Positions 32,601 through 43,520 of a stretch of 64,000 bases of DNA are shown in pieces (position 1 is the stretch's first letter; each line of letters starts with the position of its first letter). The notes under the pieces are model-generated. The model worked only from the letters and a program-made list of their open reading frames with translations. It was not told where the DNA came from and did not search any database. The DNA comes from Allium sativum (taxonomy: Eukaryota; Streptophyta; Magnoliopsida; Asparagales; Amaryllidaceae): positions 305,465,456-305,529,455 of the forward strand of contig CM060922.1 in assembly GCA_030737875.1 (NCBI GenBank). Reading direction: 5' to 3'. A program made the position numbers and the translations under genes.

Positions 32601-34419
32601 CAAAAGTCGTAAATAAATACTCAATATTCAATGTCATTTAAGGCGCCATAAGTGTCCATCCACGTAGTATGAATTGCGAGTGTCACATATTCGTACAACG
32701 CTTCTAATGCAAATGATTTGTGAATAGTTCAAGTGTTGAACTAACAAAAATATGTATGCAGGCATGTAAGCAGTAATGAATATCAACAAACTAGATTAAA
32801 TACCTTTATTCGCCAACTACTTTACCAAACAAATTTATTTGCATAACGATTTAAAATAATATTTTCACATCGTTAGTCACTTACTAAAGTCTTAATAAAT
32901 TTTATCACCTTATAGTTAATTTTATTTTTAACTACTACCAATTAACGCTTGAATCGTTAATTTTACTTAATCCATTTAAGTTTCATCTCATGATATCAAT
33001 ATGGTTTGATTTACATATCATGCATGTAATCTAAATCACATACATTAGTTAAAAAATCACATTTTAACTAACTAAAATTTATTCATGTCATACACTAGTT
33101 AAAAATCACATTTTAAACTTATTAAAAATTATTTAATGTCATATACTAGTTAAAAATCTTATTTTTGACTTACTAAAAATTATTTAACGTCATACACTAG
33201 TTTAAAATCACATTTTTAACTTACTAAAAATTATTTAATGTCATACATTATCTAAAAATCACATTTTTAACTTACTAAAATTTATTTAACGATTCACTAA
33301 CTTATCTAACCCTTCTTCGAAATTAAACTTAGATTTCTCACTACGAGTTCCACTCCAACACTTCTTTAAATGCGGAAGAATGCGACTTCTCTAACTCTAA
33401 TGCTTGTTTACGCTCGATGGAGACGGATTCGGGCACGAATGGAGCACCAATTCTTCACCTCTCCGCTGTCCGGATCTTTAGTGGTCAATGGAGAGAGTAT
33501 TGGAGAGTTTAGAGAAGTATAGAGGAGGAAGGCAAGAAGGGGTATCGAGCTTTAGGAGAGGAAATGAGGAGTTTTGGAGGAGAAAGAGGAAGAGAGGGGG
33601 TGGGAGTCTACATGCGGGGTTGAAGGGTCTGTCGCATAGCCTGGTGAGGGGGGGAGGGGTCTGCCGTGGGCTACGAGGAGGGAGGGACAGGGTAGGCAGC
33701 TAGGGGGAGAGGGAGGAGAAGGAAGGTGGTGAATCTAAGGTTAGGGTTGCCATTGATTTTGGAAATTTGAAGAGAGGAAGAAATCAAAGAAGTGAGGAGA
33801 GAAAGAGAGAAAGTGAGATTATGTAGGAATTTATCTCCCGCTCTCTCCGACTACCCAACTGCAAACTATCTCTGTTTTCTACGATATTTCGGCACGAGAT
33901 AGTACTCGTCAATACAAATCCAACGAATCAAGTTTCGTTGAATTATGAGTTCGTTTGACCTTTCGTTTTAATTTTCTCTTTAGCTCAAGTTAGCTTCAAA
34001 AATGTGATTTTGGCGTATCTTTTCGTCTTGTATGCCCACACTCTAACTCCAAAAATTATGAACCTTTGGATTCCTCCATTATTCGATGATACGAATCCGG
34101 AAATAAAAAGTGAAACCAAATTTTGAGATCGTCCCAATAATGTTCCTTTGTAAACTGACATCCCGATTCTTAGCAAATGTGTCTGCCTCTCACGGCCACA
34201 TGCTAACTCCGTCTAACATGAAATTTGAAATCTAGCAATGATTGATTTTTCCGAATCCAACAAAATTTGTCTCATTGGAATCTAAGGTCGCTGTCAAAAC
34301 ATTACTTTTAAGGGCTATGTGATGACTTAAAAACCAAATTCTTAATTTCTAGCGCATTTTCCATTTAAATTATATTAAAAATAATTTTAAAATTTGTTGT
34401 ATAATTCCGGATTATTACA
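29674..34419 (-). mobile_element. Element D 3' LTR, 4.75 kb (Ty3/gypsy, minus strand)
   Basis: On the + strand it starts TGACATTAACC and ends CCGGATTATTACA; read on minus it is TGTAATAATCCGG to the end. It matches the D 5' LTR (39037-40114 plus 51292-54909) with clear divergence, so D is not recent. It contains a 50-bp tandem block (33036-33290), a G-rich stretch (33480-33720, small ORF not credited) and no recognised gene. Confidence 0.92.
33036..33290. repeat. 50-bp tandem repeats in D 3' LTR, five copies
   Basis: Units hold CATACACTAGTTAAAAATCA and ACTTACTAAAAATTATTTAA words and begin near 33040, 33089, 33138, 33190 and 33241. The D 5' LTR (53590-53790) has four. Confidence 0.8.
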
Positions 34420-34432
34420 ACCTCCCTTACTT
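34420..34432 (-). other. Element D polypurine tract
   Basis: On minus, AAGTAAGGGAGGT directly precedes the 3' LTR start TGTAATAATCC, and a GGGACGAAAAG block lies just upstream. The position is that of the plus-strand primer. Confidence 0.8.
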
Positions 34433-35840
34433 AGAACTTTTCGTCCCTGAAAAAGAAACAACAGCAAAGTAGAAAGCAAAACAGTAATGTAATCATAACG
34501 TAAATGCACCTCTCACCAGAGATAATCAGAGATGTCTATGCACTTGGGATAAGTCTGCTTAATGTTATCTTCTGTCTCCTATGTACAGTCTCTAAGATCT
34601 CTACTCCATTGCACTTTGATTAAATGCACCTTCTTGTTCCTTAGAACTCTGGTTTCTGTACCAATAATCTTCATCGGCTCTTTATGCACAGTCAAACTCG
34701 GAGTGATATCTAATATTGGTTGATTCGCGTCTTCTACAATCAAGTATGGATCATGTACATGCTTCCGAAGTTGAGAAATGTGAAATGCATCATGTACTCC
34801 GGGCAACCAATCTGGTAACTGAACCCTGTAAGCTAGAGTTCCAATCCTCTCAAGTAATGGAAATGGACCAATATATCTAGGTACCAACTTCCCCGTCTTC
34901 CCAAATCGAATTACTCCTCTCATCGAAGAAATCTTCAAATATTTGTGATCACCAATAGAAAATGCTAAAGTCTTTTTTTAGAATCTGCATAACTCTTCTA
35001 TTGACTCTGTGCTGCTTGTTATCACTTCTTAATGTAATCCACTTTATCTGAAGCTTCTCGAATCATTTTCGGACCTAACACTAATCGATTACCAGGCTCT
35101 ATCTAATATGCAGGAGATCTATATGGTCTACCATTCAATGCTTCAAATGGAGATAATTTCAAGCTCACCTAATTACTATATTATATGAGAACTCAACCAA
35201 ATGTATATGATTTTCCCAAGATCCTCCAAAATCAAGAACACAAGCCAGCAATAGATCTTCTAATATATGATTCACCCTCTCAGTCTGGCCGACTGTTTGA
35301 GGATGATATGCAGTGTTGAGATTAATCATCGTTCCCAGTTCAAATTGGAATGCTTCCCATAAATTACTAGCCAAGATCGGGTCACGATCATTGACAATAC
35401 TGCTAGAAATGTCATGAAATCTGGCTATCTCTCTAAAATATATCTGAGCCAAACTATGAGCGGTTCTAGTCAATTTTGCTAGAATAAAATGGGTGCTCTT
35501 CGTGAAACGATAAACAGTAACCCAAATACTATCATTGCCTTTCTTGGTTCAAGGCAAACCATCTACGAAATCCATAGAAATTTGATCCCCTTTCCATTCT
35601 GGAATCTCTAACGGTTGCAGCAAGCCAGCGACCATCTTCTGATCACTATTAATCTATTGGCAAGTAGAACACCTGCTAACATATATAGAAACGTCCCTCT
35701 TCATCGACTTCTGCCAGAATGTGCGCTTATGGTCGTAATACATCTTGCTCACCCCTGGATGAATACTAAGCTCGGATTTGTGACATTCATCCATCACTTT
35801 TTTTTGAGCTCAAGAATTTCCATAAAGCATATACGGCCTA
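34433..35840 (-). pseudogene. Element D integrase with chromodomain-like tail
   Basis: Minus strand, 5' to 3'. The zinc-domain remnant (about 35780-35630) is degraded. SMDFVDGLP follows near 35580. The core keeps both later acidic residues: NDRDP near 35390 and QTERVN near 35290. The C-terminal part 34938-34579 has GKLVPRYIGPFPLLERIG, FHISQLRKHVHD and the tail LRNKKVHLIKVQW, like the Tekay/Del chromodomain region. Stops (for example after VIR at 35165 and after DCT at 34579) and frameshifts break it. Confidence 0.9.
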
Positions 35841-36391
35841 ACAATCTCATAACTCCCTTGCTGTCAATCGGGAAGCTTGAGACTTCGCCTTCCTGAATTC
35901 TCTAAATGATTTTCTAAATAAAATCATCATCTTTCTGAAGAACATAGATCTTCTCAATCAACAAAGGCATAATAATAAGATTAGCGATGATTGTATTCTT
36001 CTTGCTAAGTGCATCAGCTACAACATTGGCTTTCCCTGGAGTATACAAAATTTCTAGGTCATATGCTGCAGGAAATTTTGACCAACGCTGCTGTCTCAAA
36101 TTCAGGTCTTTTTGGGTGAACGAATATTTCAATGGCTTATGATCTGTATATAATTCGAACTTCTCACCCAAAAGATAATTCCTTCATATCTTTAAAGCAA
36201 ATACTATGGCTAACAAATCTAAATCATGAGTAACATACCTCTTCTCATGCGGCTTCAACTGACGGCTAGCATAAGCAAGAACTTGGCCTCTTTGCATTAA
36301 TATATACCTACTCTTTCATGAGAAGCATCTGTGTAGACAGTCAAATCCTGATTGCCATATATACTAGTCAACTTTGGAGCAATAGTCAACC
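35841..36391 (-). pseudogene. Element D RNase H remnant
   Basis: Minus-strand blocks: VYTDASHE (about 36345), [20 protein letters not shown] (about 36300-36250), then [20 protein letters not shown] and [35 protein letters not shown] follows within 36171-35914. Frames are interrupted near 36240-36175. Confidence 0.88.
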
Positions 36392-37205
36392 TTACTTCAG
36401 CTCTTGGAAAGCTGCCTCACATTCTATCGTCCAAGTAAACCTTGCATGCTTCTTTGTAAGCTTCGTCAATGGACTTGATAGCTTCAAAAAATCTTTAATG
36501 AATTTCCAATAATAACCTGCCAATCCTAGAAAACTTCTGACTTCTGTAGGGGTTCTAGGTTGCTTCCAATCATGTAAGGTTGTAATCTTGCCTGGATCCA
36601 GTGAAATTCCTTTCTTTGATACTACATGGCCAAAGAACTTCGCTTCTTCTTTCCAGAATATGCATTTAGAAAATTTAGCTTTCAATACATTCTTTCTCAG
36701 GATGTACAAAACCTGTTCCAAATGCTTTGCATACTCGCTAGCAGACTTAGAGAAGATTAAAATATCATCAATGAAAACTAGCACAAACTTATTCAATACT
36801 CCGTGAAATATTCGATTCATCAAATCAACAAAATAAGCAGGAGCATTACATAAGCCGAATGACATTATTAACCATCCATAAAATAAATCTAGACCTCCGA
36901 AAGCTGTCAAGGGAACATATTCTTTAGCAATCTAGAATAGTTGGAAACCTGTAGCTAGGTCCATCTTTGAAAACACTCTCGCTCCATTCAAGCGATATAA
37001 TAAATCATCAATGTGCGACAATGGATACTTATTCTTTAATGTTTGCTTATTTAGATATCTTTAATCTATGCATAATATGAGAGTACCATCTGACATAGGA
37101 AAAAATACCATTGTTGCTCCCCAACTTGAGAAACTAGGCCTGATCAGACCTTTCCATAGAAGCTGCTGAGTTTGATCACTCAACTCTTCCTTCTCCTTCA
37201 ACATC
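36392..37205 (-). pseudogene. Element D reverse transcriptase remnant
   Basis: The open stretch 36910-36392 holds MSFGLCNAPAYF, the catalytic FIDDIL (complement of 36761-36778), KFSKCIFWKEEAKFFGHVVS and FLGLAGYYWKFI. Upstream, 37205-36911 holds degraded motifs ([20 protein letters not shown], then [11 protein letters not shown]) in broken frames. The order matches C. The active-site Asp pair is intact, but flanking stops prevent a full protein. Confidence 0.92.
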
Positions 37206-37801
37206 ATCTTTGAATTGCATGCACAACGAGCCTTGCATTCGGAACATGATCGATTTTGAAATCATTTCTTTCTTGGAGGTAAACTATCAACTTCTTCGAA
37301 CACATCCGCATGCTGTCTAACAACAAGAATATTCTCAATTTAGTTGGGAGAAACCTGAAGCAATGAACAAAATTATTTTCTATCTGAATTCGAACCTTCG
37401 CATGGTATAATAATATCTCCAAGCTTCGTTTTAACCTTAACAACCTTTTTGGTGCATTTAACTTCAGTCTCGTATTTAGTTAACCAATCTGACCCAAGTG
37501 TGATATCAAACTCAGAAAGATTCATGATGTTCAAATCAAAAGAAAACCGGTAACAAGAATAGGAAACATGCACTCTACAATATAAACGGAGAATAAGAGA
37601 ACCCCCTATCGGGTTATGGACGCTAATGGATCCTTTGATAGTCTTTAATTTTAAATTTAATTTCTTAACTGTGTTATTTGAAATAAATCTCTGTGATGCA
37701 CCCATACCAAACAATACTTTAATAAGAATATTTTTAATTATATGTGTACCTTCCAAACTATCTGGTCTACCTCCCCATGTAGAAGGAGCTGCCACATTCA
37801 C
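37206..37801 (-). pseudogene. Element D protease remnant
   Basis: The minus-strand frame 37801-37373 contains KVLFGMGASQRFIS where a working enzyme has LFD-S/T-GASHSFIS. The catalytic Asp is replaced by Gly and the next residue by Met. The second block ITLGSDWLTKYE is kept. The active-site loss adds to the stops as proof of inactivity. Confidence 0.85.
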
Positions 37802-38772
37802 CCCATCATAAACATGAGCTACTCAAGCTTTCTTAGTTAGAGGGGAGTTCCTTGCAAAATGTCCCAGCTTATGACAATATTGCACTCACCACTATTGCGA
37901 GCCTGTTGGCTAGGACCGGATTCATTTCTTTCTAGCCTCTTAGGAGTATTGCAATGATTAGACCAATTCCCATACTAGTCACAATTGAAGCATTTAACCT
38001 TTTCTCGCTTATCTTCTTGAGGTTTAGCTGCTTCAGTCTTGGTGGCTTCAGTCTTTGCATTGGGAAATTTTCTCTTGTTATTAGCTTGGCTTCTTTCCCG
38101 ATCCGCTTGAGAGTTTTTCTTACCGATACCCTCATATCTATAAGCCATCTCTACAACCTTAGCAAATGGAAGTTCTATATGGGCTGGCACCCTGTTGTGG
38201 TACCTCCTCTGAAGACCGTCAATGAACCGCTTGTTCTTCCTGATCAGTTCCTGAATAAGTTATGGGCCGTGGTGAGAGAGTGCATTAAACTTGTTAACAT
38301 ACTCATGAACGGTTTTGTCGCCTTGCCAAAGATGAGCAAATCCATCGTGCATGCGTTCGACTTCCTATCGTGGAACAAACATTTCCTAAAAGACTTTTTT
38401 AAACCTAGCCTATGTCATATCAACTTTTAGATCACCTACTGTCACTGCTTCCCACTAGATTAGGGCCTCGTCTTTAAGTAACCTGGATGCCAAGAATTTT
38501 TTCCTATTATTTGCTAATTCTAGGCCCGTGAAGATACGTTCGTGAGACCTTCACCAATCTTGAGCTTCCATTACGGTTCCAATGCATGTTAATGGTACTC
38601 CGCCCAAGTTCTTATATTTCTTGGCTACTGCATCAAGATCAAATGGTTATTGTAGGGGTTGCTATGGCAATACTTATTCATTGTTAGCATCTGATTCAAC
38701 TTCATCGAAACCATGCTTACTATTAACAATGGGGTTACTGCCCCTTCCTCGGCCTCTTCCTCGTCCACTCAT
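37802..38772 (-). pseudogene. Element D gag remnant
   Basis: The likely start is the ATG at 38772, beginning MSGRGRGRGS, followed by a stop within 30 codons. The middle is degraded capsid. Toward the end (37975-38190) there is a Lys-rich basic region, then KVKCFNCD and a knuckle (about 37990-37950) whose His position reads Asn and which contains a stop. It lies next to the protease in normal order. Confidence 0.8.
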
Positions 38773-39036
38773 TTTCCTTTACTTCTGCGAATAGCAAGAA
38801 AAGAGTCAGGCCAACAGAAAAGACACCTTAAGTAATTGTAAAAGCATAAAGACATACGCATGAATAATGACGTAATAGTCAAGTTATATGCTATTCTGAT
38901 GTACTCATTCTAGGATATTACTAATACTATCTCTAATGAGTTACTCGTCCTAGAATACTACTCATTTTATATCTAATGAGCCATTTAATATGTTTTATTC
39001 CATAGCTAAGGTTAACCGAAGCTCTGATACCACACC
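38773..39036 (-). other. Element D leader with tRNA-Met primer-binding site
   Basis: GCTCTGATACCA at 39021-39032 is the minus-strand form of TGGTATCAGAGC. It lies 4 bases inside the LTR edge at 39037. The rest is untranslated leader. Confidence 0.88.
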
Positions 39037-40114
39037 TGACACGAACCAAACCCCCCTCCCTTGTGGCAAAGTCTGTCTTTGAAATATTACACATGAATCA
39101 CATCAGCAGATTACAGAATATAGCATAAAACGTAAAACCATAGAATAATTTACATTATATCAAAATAGCGGAAATCATCAATGTCATAACCATCATTAGA
39201 GTTACATAGATACATAACCTACTAGTACATAACAAGTTCCATCAAGTAGAAAATAAGTCTACAGCGGAATCAAATATAAACATGCATAAGATAGTGCTTA
39301 AGAGTTCAAAAGTAGTGATAAAAGATAAATCTTCATCTTCATCTAAAGAGCACCCAATGCTATGATGCATACCCAAAAGAAAGCCCATCACCAGTTCACT
39401 TGGTTGCCCATGTAAAAATAGAGGCACCCGAGTTTGCAAGGGAAAAACAAACTACGAGTCAATTATGGGACCGGTATGAGAAATCATACACTTACTTAAC
39501 TTATTTAAGAATAAGGCAAATCACAGGATCATGCCATATGTCATGGAACGGGTTTACACCATTGGATTTCTGGTGCATAAAATAAAGTAAATATAGTAAA
39601 CAATCGTCATGCTTTTAAGAAAAATGAAGCCATAATAAGACTCAGGTCCCATCACACGATGCAAATACAAACCAAAGGATAGAGTTCTACCTTATATGGT
39701 CAAATATGCTTGATACACATAAAATAAAATCATTGGATATTATTACTAGTGTCTAGATGTTCCATAAACAATTTCAATATAAATGTATCAATCCTAGACG
39801 GCATAGTACCACATCCTACTATGTTGCCAATAGTATACAACTTGAACTGTACTATGTCATATTGGAATTTAGATTTCCGTCATTATTCATGGCAAGGGGT
39901 GTCTCCTTACCGGTTTCGAGACATTCTAGCAAATGCCTCAGGATCACACCTATGGGCAACCCTTGGATCTTCAGGGCTGGTCCATACCTAATGTTTGTAG
40001 ATTGGTTATTATTGAACAATACGTTTCCCGGTCCTATCGAATCTGTCGCTTCATCCTTTTAGTCAGCTCTATATCTGAGGCGCCTCGCAATCCATCAACC
40101 ACATAAGTAAAAAT
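39037..40114 (-). mobile_element. Element D 5' LTR, part right of primer site (split by E)
   Basis: It starts TGACACGAACC on the + strand and matches 29674-30750 of the 3' LTR. It breaks at AAAAT (40110-40114), the left copy of the E target-site duplication. Confidence 0.92.
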
Positions 40115-43100
40115 TGTTAGGATCTAGAATAACCCTAGAGGGGGGGTGAATAGGGTTTTTCACAGTTTTTAACAAGAATTAAAAAACTTAACGAGATATA
40201 TAATAATAAACTGATCACAGAAAATAGCAGAAACTGAAATGCAGAAAATAAATCACACACAGATATACCCAGCTTCGGCAAAACCCTGCCTACTGCTGCA
40301 TTTCTAAGGTTTCTACTAGGTGATAGAATAGTTCCCGCATACAAGACCATGTACACTCGCAAACCCCTGCTCCTATTCTAACCCTACGCTCAAAATCCTA
40401 GACTGATTCAAACCCCTGAATCAGATTTTCCCCAGATTACAAGCCCGTAACCTGTATTCCTAGATTTTACAGATTCTAGTACTGTCAGTTAACTCCTAAC
40501 TGAAACTCCCCTAGAGTTTTACAGACTCTATAAACTGTTCAGATTGGTTTACAGAAAAATTACAACAAAAACACAAAGAAATAAAAAGGAGAAACAAAAA
40601 TTAAAGCCCTAGGAAATAAAATAAAGGGTCATCCCCTTTAATTCAAGCTTGAATGGGCCGGCCTCTTTGTCATTTGATTGCACCATCCTTCATTTGTTAG
40701 CCCGATCCTTTTTATTCTCTGGAAAATCAAAAATGGCGGCGGCTCCTCTCTTAATCTCCTAGGGTTTTCTGAAATCCTCCAAAACTCTGATCGATTGCTG
40801 AAAAAGAATTGAATCTCCGAGGCTCGACTTCTATGGCATGCTTGTCTATCGATTTGGATTTCTCTGATTTTAGGATTTACAGTGGCGACCGAAACCCTAA
40901 AATTGTGAGTGAAATAAATTTAATTCTCTGCTTGAATTTTTGATGTTTGGTTTCGATTTGCGTTGGGTTCGATACACTCCTTAGCCGATGATGAACTGGT
41001 GTTATAAATAGGGATTACAACCCCTTAGAAATCTCTGATTTCAAAAACATTGATTCGACCTGAAATTTGCGGTTTCCTCTTTTTATTTTCTTAATGAATC
41101 GATGAATCTGGTCTTTGATTTGGCCTCCGATGTGGTTTGCAAAAATACTGAATTGCGTGATTTTGGCTTTGTATTCAGACATGAATTAGCCCCGATGACT
41201 TGTCTGATAATTGTGTGTTTCCTCTTTTGAAATTCTCTGCTTTGATTTGAATGATCCTAGCCTTGAATGAAACCTTGCGTGATTTATTGATTTCCATATA
41301 GCACAAACTCTTTGAAAAAAACATTTCCAAAAATTGATTGCTGAGAAATTCTTGCATGTCCACACTTGATTAACGCATGAATGAATTCATTGTCAAAAAT
41401 GCTTGATAAATTTCTTGCCATTTAGCTTTGTTTCATCTCAAAACTGATTTCTAAAAAAAAACAATACAGAATTGTTTGCATGCCATAAAGAACTTGCTCA
41501 AATATGATTTGCCGAATTGATACTTTCCCACTTTTGTTCTTCTGGAAGCATGAATTCCATATATTCCTCTGGTCCCATGCATAATTAAAACTCAGAAAAG
41601 TTGTGCATTCGAAAGTTGGAAACATTTGAGGACTTCAAAGTATTGTTACAGATTTTCCAAAAAAAACTTTGCCAAATCTGGATTCTTCAATTTGCTAATT
41701 TTCTGGAAATCACACGCACTTGCATACTCTGAAACATTTTCTGATTTGTGGATTTATTCCTTACCCAAAATGATTATTGTGACTTCTGCAACTAGTCATT
41801 TGAACTGGAAACTGCTTTTGAACATGTTGTTCATGCCAAACACTTGTGTCGAGCTTATTCACACTTGTCTACACTTGCCAATTGCCATGAAATTTCCACA
41901 CTAGCTTGGTCATGCTTGTCACCAGCACTTTGTATTGTGCTACAGTCTCCATGCTTGAATTGCTTGACTGTATTTTCACCTATGCTGCATTTTGATCATG
42001 CTGTTCTTGTAAAACTCATGTGCCTTGACATCTTGGCTGCGCCTATTGTGTACTTTTCATGATATCATGCCATCACCATGTACCATTTCTTTGCTTGAGC
42101 TGTTTACTTGCATGCACCATTATAACTCATGAACTTGCTGAACTGTATACATGCTGTAGCACCACCATTCATATTTACATGCTTTATTTTTATATGCTGG
42201 TATGATGCCCTGCTTTTGAACTATCCATGCTCCACCATGAATCAGAACTGTTCCCTAGTGTTGCTGGCTTGTTTATCTCACAATGTATTTGCTGTCACTT
42301 GTTTGCTGAACCATGTTTACATGTGTCGAGCACATTTGCTTGTCACTTTGTTATGACCATACACTGATGCTTTGACTTTTTTTTTTTTTTACTTGCACTT
42401 GAAATGATAGCTTGCTTGACCATGGCTCGACACTTTGTACTCGCCTGAAACATTTGAACTTGTGACCCACATTCCACCTTGGCTTGTTCATGAATTTTGC
42501 TGTTGTGCACCACTTTGCTGTTTGACTTTGAAACTGTCTTGTGTTTGATTTTGACATTTGTGTTTTTTTTTAAAAAAAAATCAGCAGACTAGTCACACTA
42601 GTTGAGGCTGATCAAAAATCAGCAAACTAGTGTGATTATGTCGAGGCTGATCAAATCAGATCGAGTCAGAAAAATGATGAGAAACACACCGAAAACTGAG
42701 GCAAATAAATTTTCAAAATAAAAATTATATTTGCGTATAATTTAGAAAAATATTTCTGTACAAGATACTGTGTGTGTGTGTTTCTGAATGACAGGTATAC
42801 AGGTGATGACTGGACTGATAGAAGACTGAAGATCAAAGATGAGACTGGTCCAGAAGATAGAAGATGAAGACTGTGTGTAAACAACAGTGTCTGTATAGTC
42901 AAGTGAATGTATAAATGAAACTGTAAACAGAGTGTGAGTGTCATAGTGAGGAGCTGTGTATTGAAATTGTACTGTTATCTGTATTTAAACAAATTTGTTT
43001 GAAATAAAATATTACTTTATTGTTGTCAAACAAATCTATCTAATTTATTTAGTATATTTACAGTACATTGTTTAGTGAATGTTCAAATAGTGGAGTTGTA

Positions 43101-43276
43101 AGATTTATACTGTTTTGCTTGTTGAAATAAAATATTATATTTAAATAAAATACTGTGTATATTTGAACAGTGATATAACAGTACAATAACAAACACATTC
43201 AAAATAATATATACTTGTTTGTTATCATCAAACAAAAAATCATATAATTGTGTATACAACACCGTTATATACAACA
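40115..43276 (-). repeat. Element E 3' LTR
   Basis: TGTTAGGATC to ATATACAACA on the + strand, 3162 bp, nearly identical to 48120-51286. It holds a hairpin and direct-repeat block (42581-42655) and a homopolymer T run (about 42376). ORFs in it occur identically in both LTRs but have no motif. Confidence 0.93.
42594..42634 (-). other. Two-tier hairpin in E LTR
   Basis: CACACTAGTT pairs with AACTAGTGTG, and inside it CTGAT pairs with ATCAG. It lies between two direct repeats of about 37 bp (AGGCTGATCAAA ends each). The 5' LTR copy is at 50601-50641. Palindromic LTR motifs are reported for Sireviruses; whether this is the same motif is unknown. Confidence 0.65.
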
Positions 43277-43520
43277 ATCTCCCCCTTTTGATGATTACAA
43301 ACAAATAAAAGATTTTGAATATAGTAAATGTGTTTGTTCGTGAATATTTGAACTCCCCCTATTTAAATGCTCCCCCTACAATAGACAATTCCCCCTATAG
43401 ATGTGCATGAGTGAAAAGTATGAATAACAAAATTTAATAAAATTTTGCAAAATTAAAAATATTTATAAAATATTCACTCATAAGTCAAAATCTAATCCAT
43501 TCTCCCCCTTTTGTTATCAT
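43277..43520 (-). other. Element E polypurine tract plus extra purine tracts
   Basis: On minus, CAAAAGGGGGAGAT abuts the 3' LTR. Further AGGGGGA or AAAAGGGGGAGA tracts lie at about 43352, 43370, 43390 and 43501. Multiple polypurine-like tracts upstream of the 3' LTR are a known Sirevirus trait. Confidence 0.8.

Noticed and set aside
33488..33703. 71-aa Gly/Arg-rich ORF in the D 3' LTR
   Set aside because: It falls in a G-rich low-complexity stretch of an LTR and is not kept in the D 5' LTR copy.
41003..41020. TATAAATA on the + strand of the E LTR as promoter
   Set aside because: Element E is transcribed from the minus strand; the same words occur by chance in AT-rich DNA.
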